Assembly (NCBI GenBank): GCA_030765055.1
Contig: CM060958.1
Location: 111,669,627-111,733,626 of the forward strand
From: Mantis religiosa
Taxonomy: Eukaryota > Arthropoda > Insecta > Mantodea > Mantidae
DNA: 64,000 nt
Direction of reading: 5' to 3'
This document shows, piece after piece, positions 31,194 through 43,549 of this stretch; position 1 is the stretch's first letter, and every line of letters starts with the position of its first letter. The notes beneath the pieces were generated by a model, which was given only the letters and a program-made list of their open reading frames with translations, was not told where the DNA came from and made no database searches. The position numbers were made by a program, and so were the translations under genes.

Positions 31194-33041
31194 TTGTATA
31201 ATCTACGAGAAGAAATTGTCTTGTTTTTGTGTTTCTTGTTTAATGATTGTTTGGCAAGAGGGAGATTTCCAAACTTGTGGAAGGAGGCAAAGGTTGTAAT
31301 TTTGTGCAAAGGAGCAGATAAGGACAGAACGCAACCAAAATCTTTCAGACCAGTATGTTTATTAAATGCTATTGGCAAGATCTTTGAACAGTTAATATAT
31401 AAAAGAATAATGGAAAATAGGTTGATGCTGGGTATGAATAATAAACAATTTGGTTTCAGAAAGGGATATTCAACTGAGGATGCAATATTAAAAATTCAAG
31501 AAACAGTGTCAAAAAGCCAAAAGAATTATGTAATTGGATTATTTGTGGACATATCGGGCGCTTTTGATAATTTATGGTGGCCGTATTTTTTCGGCATTTT
31601 AAAAGACAAGAAATATTCAAGTACTATTTATAATTTATTAAAGGATTATTGTTCCAATAGAGAAGTATTCATTGGTGGATCAAATTTTGAAACTAGGAAG
31701 AAGATAACCAAGGGTTGCCCTCAGGGTTCTATCTTGGGGCCCCTCTTTTGGGATATTTTATCAGAAGATTTATTAGAACTACTGGAAAGAGATCATAAGG
31801 TTTTGGATGTAATAGCGTATGCTGATGACATAGTCATAATGATGGATGGACAGAGCAGACTAGAGCTAGAAAATAAAGCAAGAGAAGTTACAAATACATT
31901 ATCAAATTGGTGTTTCAGAACAAAACTAAAAATTGCACCAAACAAGTCAAATTATGTGCTTTTTAAGGGAAATTTAAAGCGGGATCCTACAGTGAAGATA
32001 AATAATCAGAACATTAAACGGGAAAAAGAGATGAGATATTTGGGTATCATGATAGATGAAAAATTTCATTTCAGAAAACACACGGAGTATATTAGGCAGA
32101 AAACAGAGAAAATAATGCTTAAGCTAGCAAGAATAACCAATTTAAATTTTGTACTTCCATTGCGTAACATACAGATATATCATAACACCATTTTTGCTTC
32201 AATTATGACGTATGCGGCAGCAGTTTGGGCAGAAAGGATGGATGATGTACAAATAAGAAGATTGTTGAGAAGAACGCAAAGAAAAGTATTATTACGTCTG
32301 ACAGGAGCTGTAAAAACAACACCAACTATGGCATTGCTAGTAACAACGGCCATTTGGCCGATTGATTTATTAATAAGATTGAAGGGCGCAAAATTTTGGG
32401 CGAAAAAAGGAAACTTAGAAAAAGTTTATAATATAACTGGAGTCAGAACAAACAAATCTTGGGTGATTAAAAATAGTTTAAAAGATAAATGGCAAAAAGA
32501 ATGGACAGACAGTCTAGAAGGTAGAAGAGTGTTTGACATTTTTCAGAACGTCAAAGAGAGACTAAAATTGAATTTTATTCAACCAACAAAGGGATTTATA
32601 CATTATATAACTGGACACGGACCTTATAAGACCTATTGGAAGAAAATCAATAAAACTGAAAATGATATATGTGAATTATGTAACAAACAAGATAATCCTG
32701 AACATGTAGTATTTGAATGTGGAAGATATGCAATTCACCAAGAAGAAGAGAGGCATGCGCTAGCAGGATATATCGTATATGACATAATTCGAGATCAACA
32801 ATTGGTAAATAAATTACAAGTTTTGACTAACTTTGTAAGTAAGAAAGCATGGGAGGTAAAAATATTCAAAGGAGAAAGAGTTGATAATAGGCGAAGAATA
32901 GTACAAGATCCAAGAAGGAGTTCTAGAATACAAAATAGGATAAGACGGGAAGAATTATTGAATAATCTAACAATGGAGTTGACTGCATGGGCGGCGGAGG
33001 GAGAGAGTGATGGCAGAGGCCATGGTGGACTACAGAATTAG
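31194..33041 (+). CDS. R1-type reverse transcriptase ORF2, C-terminal 615 codons, undamaged frame
   Basis: Open to the natural stop. Blocks: FPNLWKEAKVVILCKG, SFRPVCLLNAIGKIFEQL, GLFVDISGAFDNLWW (catalytic aspartate), KITKGCPQGSILGPLFWD, VIAYADDIVIM (YADD pair), MRYLGIMIDEKFHFR, and a C-terminal CELCNKQDNPEHVVFEC zinc finger, with no RNase H. The endonuclease and palm start were lost by 5' truncation at insertion, so it cannot be autonomous. The lack of stops or shifts in 1.85 kb suggests a young insertion. No ATG marks the truncated start. Confidence 0.9.
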   Translation: MYNLREEIVLFLCFLFNDCLARGRFPNLWKEAKVVILCKGADKDRTQPKSFRPVCLLNAIGKIFEQLIYKRIMENRLMLGMNNKQFGFRKGYSTEDAILKIQETVSKSQKNYVIGLFVDISGAFDNLWWPYFFGILKDKKYSSTIYNLLKDYCSNREVFIGGSNFETRKKITKGCPQGSILGPLFWDILSEDLLELLERDHKVLDVIAYADDIVIMMDGQSRLELENKAREVTNTLSNWCFRTKLKIAPNKSNYVLFKGNLKRDPTVKINNQNIKREKEMRYLGIMIDEKFHFRKHTEYIRQKTEKIMLKLARITNLNFVLPLRNIQIYHNTIFASIMTYAAAVWAERMDDVQIRRLLRRTQRKVLLRLTGAVKTTPTMALLVTTAIWPIDLLIRLKGAKFWAKKGNLEKVYNITGVRTNKSWVIKNSLKDKWQKEWTDSLEGRRVFDIFQNVKERLKLNFIQPTKGFIHYITGHGPYKTYWKKINKTENDICELCNKQDNPEHVVFECGRYAIHQEEERHALAGYIVYDIIRDQQLVNKLQVLTNFVSKKAWEVKIFKGERVDNRRRIVQDPRRSSRIQNRIRREELLNNLTMELTAWAAEGESDGRGHGGLQN

Positions 33042-33277
33042 TAGATTTAGATATAGATTTAGGAAATAAGGATTTTGTAATTTTTATAGTTGTTTTCTTT
33101 TGTTTTTTGCTTTTTTGTGTTTATTTCTGTTATTTTATTTCATTTTATTTTTGTAGAGTAGTTTTCTGAGAGATTTGTATAATTATAACATTTGTAAGGA
33201 TTTTATGGAAAAATAAAGAGAAAATTTGGATATATGCCCCGGTATAGTTGTCTAGGTGCCGGGGTAGAATATTCAGA

Positions 33278-33630
<353 letters not shown>

Positions 33631-34067
33631 GTTCCTTTCGTCTTCCTTTTGCAGGTTCCAGGACAACTTTGGGGCTGTCTTTCAGTCGACGGCAAGTGAC
33701 GCAGAGACTTGCACGTTGGAATTCCTTCTCGGTTCCGTCAGAAAGTGGCCATCTACGTTTCCACTGCCGGGTGAAAAGGAGGACCTGAGTGGTTTGGTTA
33801 GGTCGCCGCAAGCGCCTCCCAGTCGGGTGGTCAAGTCAGTAGCCATACCACGTCTCTTTTGTTTACATTGTCAGTTCCTACAGTGGTCTCATGTTGCACG
33901 TCGGAGAGGACGGTCGTGTTTTACACCTCCGCCTGCTGCCGTGTCGTTTTCACACAGCACAGTGCGTGGTTGTTATTTGTGTTCCGTTTACAGTCAAATA
34001 GTGCTGTTTTGCGAGTGACTATCCTACATATTTCTACTAGTTTTTATTAGTAATTTCACCAGCTGTC

Positions 34068-35705
34068 ATGGCCTACGCGGCACATGATACTGGCCAGTTA
34101 GTTCGCACATCTTTAAATGTGGTTAACAATATGGATATTACCTCCGAATCATCAACATTACAGTCTTCATCGTCAGAACAGATGGAGAGCAGGTCCACAC
34201 TAGAAATTACGTCATCTTATCCTCCACAAAATCCACAGACTTCGTTTCATCAAGCTTCATCACCTTCTACGAGCTCTGGTATAACTACTGTTCACAGTGT
34301 AAGTAAATCAGTTCTTCGGCCACCCCAGCTTCAGCTGACACAGCCAACTCACTCACTCGATTCTAGTGTACCGCATGATTCTAACATGGACATTGACATA
34401 GTCAAATTGGGCAATCGCAACAGTCGAGAGCAGCGCTCGCCGCCTTCTCACTGCGAAACCCAAAGTAAACGCCTTTGTATAGCACCATCTTCTGAACAGT
34501 CTAATACCTCCGGTTATGCTTACGCTATTCCAACATCTAACCGATTCCATGCTTTATCTGAAAGCTCTGACCAGATAGATTCAGCTCCTAATACCACACC
34601 CAAGGAGAAAGTTCCACCAATTTGTGTGCGCAATGTTCAGAATTACCAACTGTTCCTTCAGGATTTTAAAAAGTGTGTACTCTCAGATTTTCATACTGAG
34701 CTCCGAGGTGCTCTTATCAAAGTGTTTGCCTCTACTTCAACCGATTTCCGCCGTCTGACATCCTACTTTACTTCAATAAATCAAGCGTTTTACACTTTCA
34801 GGAACCCAGCTGACAAACTTTTCTCAGTGATTATCCGCAATCTGCCTTGTTCCCTCAGCGATAAGGAAATTTATGATGAACTCATCGCCCTTAACTTTCC
34901 TGTCAAAAAGGTTACACGTCTGCTAGGAAGAAACAAACAACCTATTCCGATATGTGCCATTGAGCTAGAAAATACCGATGGAGGTAGGGAAATACTTAAC
35001 CTCACACGTTTGATGTACAGTTTTGTGTCAGTTGAACACAGACGTCGTAACACCGACCTGCCGCAGTGCACTCGATGTCAGCAATATGGCCACACCAAAA
35101 ATTACTGTCAGCTGACTCCTCGCTGTGTACGGTGTACTGGTGATCACCATTTCTCTAAGTGCAGTAAGTTACCTACTACGCCTGCTCAATGTGTCAACTG
35201 TGGTCAAGATCACCCGGCCAATTATCGGGGTTGCCCCCATTATCTGGAACTGAAACAACGCATCTCCCAGCGACCTCAAGGACAAGGTGCTCTCCGTCTA
35301 GCAGCAGCTTCACAGATGCGACCAGGTCAGCAACCCCAACCAATACTCCCGCAGCAGTCATCACAACACTCCCAATCCCGGCAACCTCGCCCGCATCAGT
35401 CTCCGCAACAAGAATCACCTCCTACCTCGGAACAGCGTTCCTATTCTCAGGCAGTGAGGTCCTCTGCTGCTGCTGCTTCTTCTTCTACTTCTTCCTCTCC
35501 TCGTCATCAACCTTGTTCTTCGTCTACTCCCCCTTCACTAAATCAGGAATCTAGCGCATCGTCTTCCTTCTGGTCGTTACTCACTGACCTCTTTAGCAAA
35601 TTTTGTTCGCTATTCCGCGTCTTTGTTACCCCGTTTCTGCCACAATTAACCGAATATGCTCGCTCACTCTTCTTCTCTCAAGTACCTCATGATGGCAACC
35701 CGTAA
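34068..35705 (+). CDS. Jockey-type LINE ORF1 (gag-like nucleic-acid-binding protein)
   Basis: Intact 545-codon ORF from ATG 34068. Residues 1 to about 190 are serine/threonine/proline-rich and low in structure. About 190-330 is the PRE_C2HC-type region (RNLPCSLSDKEIYDELIAL, ENTDGGREILNLTRLMYS). From residue 334 there are three zinc knuckles: CTRCQQYGHTKNYC, CVRCTGDHHFSKC and CVNCGQDHPANYRGC. A glutamine/proline/serine-rich tail follows. Such proteins coat the LINE RNA. The stop overlaps the ORF2 start (ATG 35689), and TE translation of ORF2 by reinitiation is plausible. Confidence 0.92.
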   Translation: MAYAAHDTGQLVRTSLNVVNNMDITSESSTLQSSSSEQMESRSTLEITSSYPPQNPQTSFHQASSPSTSSGITTVHSVSKSVLRPPQLQLTQPTHSLDSSVPHDSNMDIDIVKLGNRNSREQRSPPSHCETQSKRLCIAPSSEQSNTSGYAYAIPTSNRFHALSESSDQIDSAPNTTPKEKVPPICVRNVQNYQLFLQDFKKCVLSDFHTELRGALIKVFASTSTDFRRLTSYFTSINQAFYTFRNPADKLFSVIIRNLPCSLSDKEIYDELIALNFPVKKVTRLLGRNKQPIPICAIELENTDGGREILNLTRLMYSFVSVEHRRRNTDLPQCTRCQQYGHTKNYCQLTPRCVRCTGDHHFSKCSKLPTTPAQCVNCGQDHPANYRGCPHYLELKQRISQRPQGQGALRLAAASQMRPGQQPQPILPQQSSQHSQSRQPRPHQSPQQESPPTSEQRSYSQAVRSSAAAASSSTSSSPRHQPCSSSTPPSLNQESSASSSFWSLLTDLFSKFCSLFRVFVTPFLPQLTEYARSLFFSQVPHDGNP

Positions 35706-38395
35706 TCTGCTAACTCTCAGATGGCTCACTCTTCTAAATTGGAATTCTAATGGACTACGCGCTAAACGCGCTTCTTTCATTCATTTTCTTACGATGCATA
35801 ATATTGACATCGCCTGTATCAGTGAGACTCACTTCCTAACGAAACCTTTACTGTTCCTGGATACACAGTCCATCGACAGGATCAGATTGCTCCAACAGCA
35901 TCTGGAGGTGTAGCTATTGTGATCCGACGTAACATTACTCACCACTCTATATTTTTACCTGGCGTTCCCGACCTTGAAGTGGTAGGAATTAAACTCCCTA
36001 CAACCGATGGTAATGATCTCACTGTTATCAGCGCCTATAAGTCTCCTAACCGGAAACTAAATACTACTTATTTCTCCTTGCTTTTTCCCGCCAACAGAAG
36101 CACCCTTGTTCTCGGAGATCTAAACTGCAAACACTCGTCATGGGGCTGCCACTCTACTAATCCCAATGGCCGACGCCTTTATCACACATTGAACACCTGC
36201 GGCTTATCCGTCTTGGCGCCTACAGATCCCACGTATTATCCTACCAATCCACTTAATACTCCTGACATTCTCGACATTGGCATTCACAAGAATCTCCCTC
36301 TTCCAGCGTATATGTCTACACTAGCGGAACTTGACTCTGACCACTGCCCGGTCTTAATTACTTTTCAACTCACTCCGAACATATTTCCCTCAGCACCGCG
36401 ACTTATTAATGGCTATGTACAATGGCATAAGTTCCATGCTCAGTTGGATTCAGCGCTCCACACTTACTGACTTAGCTCTGAAGCTGGCAGAGGCTGCCAT
36501 TAAACACTTTACAGACACTATATGCCACTTTGTGCGAAATTCAACTACCTGCTTCAAGCGGACTCCCATTGCTTCTTCCTTACCTGCGCCCATTCTTCAG
36601 CTTATACATGAAAAACAGGATCCGACGTCAGTGGCAAAGCGAACGCCGACCTTGGCTGCGTAGGAAGCTTAATGGATTGAACCGGCTAGTAAAAGTCGAA
36701 TTGGACTGTCATCGCCTTGAGACCTACAAACGACAACTAGCGAGCATCTCTCCGCATGACCACACGCTCTGGGATGCCACTCGACGACTTCTGCGAGAGC
36801 CAACTATTATATCAGCTCTGCGTACCACTGACACTCTTGTTACGGAGGTCAAAGCTAAATGTGGAGTTCTTGCAGACCACTTTGAAGGCACGTTCACACC
36901 AAACGCACCTCATGCCACCACCCCAAGTATAGAACAGCGGCTTGACGCTTTTCGACACCAACCAACTGTTCCCTGCAGAATCTCCTTCACTAGTCCTGCT
37001 GAACTTAGGCATTTAATTCGCTCTCTTCCTCTTAAGAAATCACCGGGACACGACTTGATTCCCAATATTGTGTTAAAAAAACTGACAAAGAAGGCCCTGG
37101 CACATTTGTCTTCAATCCTGAACGCTTGTCTTCGACTTGGCTTTTCTCCTCACACCTGGAAATTGGCTCAAATCATTGTGTTTCACAAACCTAATAAACC
37201 TAAAAATCTCCCCGACAGCTATTGTCCAATAGGTTTGCTGCCTACCTTGTCCAAACTCTTTGAAAAGGTTCTCCTTCGCCGTCTTCTTAAATATACCACT
37301 GAAAACCATATCATTCCACCCTTCCAATTTGGATTTCGTTCTAGACATTCTACCTCTCACCAACTACTACGTTTAACACAAACAGTAATTCATGGTTTTG
37401 AGCAACGAAAGCATACAACCGCCCTGTTCCTTGACGTAGCACATGCCTTTGATAAAGTTTGGCATGAGGGGTTAATCTTCAAACTGTATAGCATTGGACT
37501 TCCACAGTATCTGCTCACTACCATTTGTAGTTTTCTATCAGATCGCACATTTACTGTTCGCATTGGTGGCATGGAGTCATCTCAGCGCCATATTACAGCA
37601 GGAGTTCCTCAGGAATCCATATTGGCCCCAATCTTATTTAGTATCTATACCTATGATCTTCCTGACTTGGCCCCTACCTCCATAGCCTTATACGCTGATG
37701 ATACTGTTTTATATCATTCCGGCACAGATCTCCCTACAACTGTTCACACGCTACAAACCTCTCTTGACTGCCTCGTTGAATGGTTGTATACTTGGCGCAT
37801 ACGTCTAAACACTCAAAAGACCGCAGCTAAGATTTTTAGCTTATGTCGCATCTCCAGCTCTCCCGAATTGCATATTAAGCATGAATCAATTCCCTGGCTA
37901 CCTCCTACCACCTCCGTCAAATACCTTGGAGTAACGCTGGACACTAGACTTACTTGGCGAGCCCATATTGATGGACTTATCTCGTTGGCATCAGGACGAC
38001 TTTCAAAACTTGGCCCGCTACTTCACAGACACACTCCTCTTGGGATTGAATGCTCTCTGCTTCTCTACAAATCTCTTGTCCGGCCACTTATCACATATGC
38101 TTCCCAGGTATGGGGTTCGGCTAGCAACACTCATCTCCGAAGGCTACAGGTCCTGCAAAATCGATTTATGCGCATCGCCACGGATGCCCCTTGGTACGTA
38201 AGAAATCAACAACTGCATAAAGAACTTGGTCTCCTTCCTCTTCACCAGTACATACGTCAGATCGCCTCCCGCTTCTTTTCAAACCTGCCAGATGTTCCAG
38301 GAGCTGTGATGTACGACATCGGCGTACGAACCCGCCAGCCCACGCGCCTGAAGAGACGACTCCCACAGGATCTCCCCCTTAGTGATTCTGATTGA
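35689..38395 (+). pseudogene. Jockey-type LINE ORF2 (endonuclease + reverse transcriptase), three frameshifts
   Basis: Endonuclease: LLNWNSNGLRAKRASF, IDIACISETHF, then a frame change near 35840, LVLGDLNCKHSSWGC, and ELDSDHCPVLITF (catalytic SDH). Frames change again near 36470 and 36615. Reverse transcriptase: LPLKKSPGHDLIPN, PIGLLPTLSKLFEKV, TALFLDVAHAFDKVWHEG, AGVPQESILAPILFSIY, IALYADDTVLYHSG, VKYLGVTLDTRLTW. The usual PQG of the fourth block is PQE here. No RNase H, as in Jockey. The protein cannot be made whole. Confidence 0.92.
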
Positions 38396-38638
38396 AAAAA
38401 ACTATGAATATTGTTTCACAATGACTGTTGTGCTTATATCTTTGATTACTTGTTTGTTTTAATTAACTTATTTTTCTCTTGCTTCACAGTGTAAAGAAGA
38501 TAATAGGAGCCAACTTGGTTTTCCTTACACGTTATTATATAGTTCATAGAGATTCAATTAGCCAACAAGGATCTGTAAAGCATGTACTGCTGATCGATCA
38601 TTGAATAAAAAATAATAATAATAAAAAAGTTCCTACAG

Positions 38639-39355
38639 CCCAAACGGCTGTATGGTTTATCTCATCCGTACCTCCTTGCGGTTCTAGGCTAGGTGTGCCC
38701 TTCGTTTCCTAATCTACCTCTACTGCATCTATAGTTGAATTTCCACATTTTAAACTTCAAATTTTTGATCAAAATTAGTGCACATTGCAAACAAGTCCCG
38801 TAAAACATTTCTGAGCCCAGATGTTTGTGCCTTTGCCAACATCAGTTTAAAATATCAAATAATAGCACGAGTACAGATATAGAGTATATGAAATGTTTGT
38901 TTAGCTTTATCTCAAGTGTAATATAATTATTTTGTGAGATACTGTAACAAATGATTGTGTTACTGCGGAGAATAATTCATTTGTTTCTTCAGAGTTTAGC
39001 ATAGAATAAACGTTACATAGACACTGTTGCAAACACAAAACAAACTTACGTAGAATCACAACTGAACTCTGTACTCTCGCTGAACTCTCACTGTCAATTA
39101 AATTTAACTCAACTGGACTGATACTGACGACTCTACTGTGTCGATTCACTGATTAATTGACTTCGGTGAGTTGTCTCGTTGTCCAGGCCCAGAAAACAAG
39201 GAATTATTATGGAAGGCATAAGTATTAGACAAGTGCCAAACGAATCTTCCAGAACAGAAAGACGGCATACAGTTGCTAATTTTCTGCTTTGTGGACCGGC
39301 CATTAGCCTGTTCGGTATGGCCAACCTCTCTCCAGGAGGTAAACAATTAGAGTAT
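38639..39355. other. No recognised feature
   Basis: Continues the locus broken by the Jockey-type LINE. No coding pattern placed. Confidence 0.45.
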
Positions 39356-39364
39356 AACTGTACC

Positions 39365-39919
39365 CTCTCGTAGGGGAGGGGATCCGTCCCCTACAGTTGC
39401 TGTGGTGCGGGCGCTGCGGACCCTCAGCACTCGTGGTACCTCTGACGTTACTAGAGGAAACTTGGTCCGAAGTGCCGAGCCCCTTACTCAGAGAGTTGTT
39501 CGGATTGGGTTGGTCTCGTGGGGGCAGTGGTTCCCGATACCAGTGGGTGATCGGGTAAGTCTCCGGACGGGGTTGAGGGAAGCCATTAATATTCCCGGGT
39601 ACTAGCCTGTAGAGCTAGTAGTAGGTGTGCTAGATCGCCAGGCGGCCCCACCGAGGTCATATCAGTAGCCTTCTGCTTTTTGGGGTTGGCGCGCGTAAGT
39701 GGCGTATCCACTTCCATCCCGTCTTGAGTCCATAGGACCAGATGGAAGGGGGTTTGTTAGCTTCTAGGTCTTGCCCTATGGAAAGCCCACCGAGGACGTC
39801 GGGCGCCCTTTTGGGACAGCTCGGTAACTCCCTGGTCGAAGGAGGCCCGGGTCCTTCGTCCTACGGGTCCAGGACTATTGGGAGTAGAACCTTTGGCATT
39901 AATACATAATACGTAGTAC
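39365..39919 (+). mobile_element. Repeat E, copy 2
   Basis: Starts ctctcgtaggggaggggatc and ends gggagtagaacctttggc with an AT-rich tail. A 9-bp duplication with one mismatch (aactgtacc / aactatacc) is at 39356-39364 and 39920-39928. Holds an open frame, RALRTLSTRGTSDVTRG to INIPGY stop, parallel to that of copy 1. Confidence 0.8.
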
Positions 39920-39929
39920 AACTATACCT

Positions 39930-41060
39930 AAACAATAGTGTTAAGCACATCAGAAGAGAACTAGCAAGAGAAGAGTTTGGTCGAAAACCATTCCTTTAAG
40001 ATGGGGTGTGTCTCTGAAGACAACGTTACTGAAATTTCATCTATCAAGGAAAGTGAATGATTCAAGGTATTATTTCGAGCTTCCAATTATGTTATAAAAG
40101 CAGCAGGGCCTGCAGCATGCTCTTTTCTATTTTATAAATCACATTGTACAAATTTTAAAGCATAGGAAATCGAGTACAGCCAATAATGAAATTTTGATGC
40201 ATGGAAAACATCTGCGTAACTAATGGAACGCATCCGTGACGTCAACGTGCTGAGAGACAGCAAGCTCGGTAATCAGTTATTGGGCATGCCTACAACCTTC
40301 CCCTCTTGCCTCCCCGATGTCCTGAGTTTCCTAGATTTTCGCACAAATGAGTGCTGCATCTGGGTGTTGCGCGGTAATCATTCGCTGCACGGCAAAACAG
40401 GGCCACCAACACTCATAATTATAGCTGTAGAACTTGAATATGCATTGAAAATCATTTAACAATCTATCATTACTTTACATTTTAGTTCTAGAAACTAATT
40501 CCATTCTTCTTATGTAAACAGATCCCAATGGCTATAAAATCGCAGGGCCGATTGTTTGTGATACATCTGTCATGTTGGCACGATACTCAATTCCCGCTAC
40601 CATAACGAGAATTCCTCATAACAAGTGCATGTGTTTCGCATGCTCACATTGTATCCAAGTATTTCTTTGTGTAATGTTATTTAGTGGCTATATCAGTTTC
40701 TTTATTTTGTGTGTGAGTGTGAAATGCGTTATAAATTCTCTTTCTTCAGTGTATAACTAATTTGATATTACGAAAACTTTAACCAATAAATAATGAGAAG
40801 AAAGGGTTAGTATAAAAATGTTAGGGCAATCAATACCTATTCAAAATTTGAGCAAAGAGCGAAAGGAAGTGGAAATTGTGTTTATACCATGAGGAAACAT
40901 CGACGCATAGACTTCATTTTTCGAAACTAGGTAAGTGGCATGGACCTTTTCCCACAGCACGCTGTTATTTTTCTGTACGAGCCGCCACTGAATAGCAGGT
41001 AATTTTGGAGTAATGGTTATGGATGTACTCTTACCTTATCTTGGACGTCAATATTAGCAA
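39930..41060. other. No recognised feature
   Basis: Small open frames only (for example 40223-40459), none recognised. Confidence 0.45.
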
Positions 41061-41067
41061 AACATTT

Positions 41068-41290
41068 TTATGCAGTGGCAATGCTGCTTTCGTCTTCTGC
41101 ATCTAAGGAGTACAACAATGGTTTTACTTCATTGAAATGTTCTGCGTAGTATGACACAGCATTTAACCAAGAACCCGATCGAGTTAAAGCTAGATGAGGA
41201 GGTAAAGATAAATTTGAAATGACTTCATGAAATGTTTGAACTCTAATCGCCGACTTCACAAATACTTTCTTTAAGCTAGAGACAAGAAGA
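41068..41290 (-). pseudogene. Transposase fragment, probably hAT-related
   Basis: Minus strand: KKVFVKSAIRVQTFHEV, LSLPPHLALTRSGSWLNAVS, YYAEHFNEVKPLLYSLDAED. The TRWGSWLNAVxYYAEHF stretch is a signature of a large family of hAT-like transposase relatives in insects. Here TRWG has become TRSG. Only about 70 codons remain, ending in a stop. Classification from memory. Confidence 0.6.
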
Positions 41291-41395
41291 CCTTTATATT
41301 GGCTCCTAATTGTTTCAGCAACACAATTTTACATGACTTGAATAAAAAAAATTAATTAAAAAAACACACAAAATAAGTAAGCACACTCCGTATTT

Positions 41396-41400
<5 letters not shown>

Positions 41401-41446
<46 letters not shown>
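41401..41446. repeat. Poly(A) tract, 46 bp
   Basis: Pure A. No retroposed body or duplication was found beside it. Confidence 0.95.
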
Positions 41447-41447
<1 letters not shown>

Positions 41448-41449
41448 AT

Positions 41450-42249
41450 TTCGCTTAGAAATCCTGGCTCTAGTAAGCTGGTTGGTGTATCTGTTCTTCG
41501 AAGAGTTGTACAAATGGAAATAATTGGTGAGTATCTATGACACCTGCTCTTCGTAATGATGTATTTATTGGCGTTGACGTCAGGCTCGAAGGTTGTAAAG
41601 GCAGTTTATGTTCTGCTTACAGCTAATGCAATGTAGCCGGATGTACAATGACAGAAGTTCGTCAACGTAGAGGTGAACGTTGTTAACTGGTGTCTTTGGA
41701 GTGTCAAACGGAGGGCCCAAACAGGTTCCCTTGTGGTACAAATGTTTCGACCAGAGGTCCCTCAAATTATTTCTGTATTGCCGTCTCTGATAACTAAAAC
41801 CAACTAAATTTTAAAAATATTGTCCCTAAGGCCAAGAAGTGTTTACCGAACTGCTAAAATGTCCTCTAAAAGCTTCCAATATTCCTTGGAACTACAGTCT
41901 GATTTTGAAAGAAGATACGTAAAGTTCATCTGTTTCTCTACGAGATGGAGAATGTGCTGCAATGTTGCCCAGCAGATCTCCTTTCTTTATCCTCTCAACA
42001 CTCGAAACATAAACAAGGTTTCGAGCTACCTCACCTCAGCAAAATTATGCACAGTTAATCTGTATTAGCCTACTTTAAAAACAGAAATAAGTTGTTCACA
42101 CATTCACTGAGTTGTAGAGTCTTCACATGTGTGAGTTATTTTAAATAATTGTTTGCACTATGTAACTAATATTCCATACTTACCGTTATTGTTGCTATGT
42201 ATCGTAAGTTGACATTCCCCCCACTAGTGCGGTATTTCTCCATGGAATC
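41450..42249. other. No recognised feature
   Basis: No repeat or gene recognised up to the ATAT target of the next LTR. Confidence 0.45.
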
Positions 42250-42253
42250 ATAT

Positions 42254-42735
42254 TGTGACTTTGTGGGTTCGTGAAATGAAAAGTGCAATTGCACCACTCA
42301 AAAATGTTCTTTATTTCCACCGACTTACAGTTAAACTCTTGCCAATTACACAGAATTACGTAATGCACACAATTACGATTCACCAGTTCGTCCGTTACAA
42401 TTTCACTTGCACTCGTAATTACGTACAATCCTCCGATGCACTCACACAGTCTTCTCGTCGTACACTAGCACTGCATTCTTACGCCAAGAATTAACTGACT
42501 CCTCTTTCCCGTCGTGTTGCTTATATAGGGTCAGCGGGCCGATCTGGAAGGTTCTAGATTAGATTAAATATCCCGTAAGTTCGAGAACACAGGTGGAAGA
42601 GAAAGAGACGGCGCAGTGATGTTTTTTTTTCCAGCCACCCCTTGTTACCGCTATAAGACAAACGAGGGGGGCGTGGCTAACGCCGACCGTCTCCTGCTTG
42701 CCCGCTCTATAGGGTGTTCCGACGTTCGGGTGACA
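42254..42735 (-). mobile_element. Solo LTR of a gypsy-type retrotransposon
   Basis: Minus strand TGTCACCCG to GAACCCACAAAGTCACA, 482 bp, flanked by ATAT (42250-42253 and 42736-42739). It is closest to the LTRs of the 10.4-kb element (acgtaattctgtgtaattgg, ggtgaatcgtaattgtg). A TATA box lies near 42520 (tatataagc on the minus strand). Confidence 0.92.
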
Positions 42736-43099
42736 ATATATAGCCGATGCACGTTCTAAAATCTAACATTTATCCTCAATTATATTTATTAATACTTCAG
42801 CTAATATCTCAACTAATAAGATTCAGATTCATAAAAATACACATAATGCAAAAAAATGTGCAACACACATGTGGTAAGCACATAATGGAATCTCCAGAAT
42901 TGAAAAAACTCGGTGCAAGCGGCTCGTTATTTTTTAAAACATTTCCTCGTTCCGTATACATTAATATCAGAATATACTATTATTAACGACTTTGTTAATT
43001 GACATGTTCATATCAACGCCGCTGATATGCCGGAATTTTGACCCACAGGAATTCTTTTACGTGCAAGTATATCTACTGACATGACTGTCGCTTTTGGAT

Positions 43100-43287
43100 A
43101 AAAGGAATAAGCTGTTCATTGATAACGAGCAAACTTTCGCCTTCCTGTTGGAAAAATTCCCTAAGAGAACAGAAAAATTCTCTAGCTTGACTATGAAATG
43201 TAACACCCCACCGTAAGCTGATCTTTGCCTTGGGCCATGATTCCTCGGTCCACCTCTAATCCTACCGCCACTACTTCTTGCTTCCAT
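43100..43287 (-). other. Possible first exon or transposase N-terminus
   Basis: ATG at 43287 opens MEARSSGGRIRGGPRNHGPR. Just past a GGGG run, another frame is open for about 45 codons: TFHSQAREFFCSLREFF and LLVINEQLIPFIQKRQS. HSQARE near the N-terminus is a motif I associate with a common insect DDE transposase family whose C-terminus resembles 12868-13142. Either a one-base shift in the G run or a short intron would link the two parts. Low confidence. Confidence 0.3.
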
Positions 43288-43439
43288 AACAAACGTATTT
43301 TAATTGTTTTAACAAAGTAGGCTAGCAATACATAACGCAACTGAATACTCAAGAAAACTGTTTTCCGTATACAACAAGCGATAACTGAGCTGAGGAGTAT
43401 GTGATCCACCAGTGTAACAATCTGGCAAGCTTTGTTTAC

Positions 43440-43453
43440 GTTACCATAGCAAC
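43440..43453. promoter_or_regulatory. X-box-like RFX motif
   Basis: gttaccatagcaac is a symmetric match to the RFX X-box (GTTNCCATGGNAAC class). It lies about 150 bp upstream of the ATG at 43287. Such sites mark ciliary gene promoters in animals, but a single 14-bp match in 64 kb is not strong on its own. Confidence 0.35.
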
Positions 43454-43549
43454 GACCTTCCCTTCTTATCCTTCGCGTTCCTTGCCTGATGACTTTCACG
43501 TATCTTCTGTAGAGAAACATTATAATCCAATCAGGTGTTTATAAGTCAT

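Larger units (their letters stand above)
33884..38627 (+). mobile_element. Jockey-type LINE, essentially full length (4.74 kb)
   Basis: Exact 11-bp duplication agttcctacag at 33873-33883 and 38628-38638. About 180 bp of 5' untranslated sequence, two overlapping ORFs, then a 3' region ending in (AAT)n and a short A run. No other element interrupts it. Confidence 0.93.
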
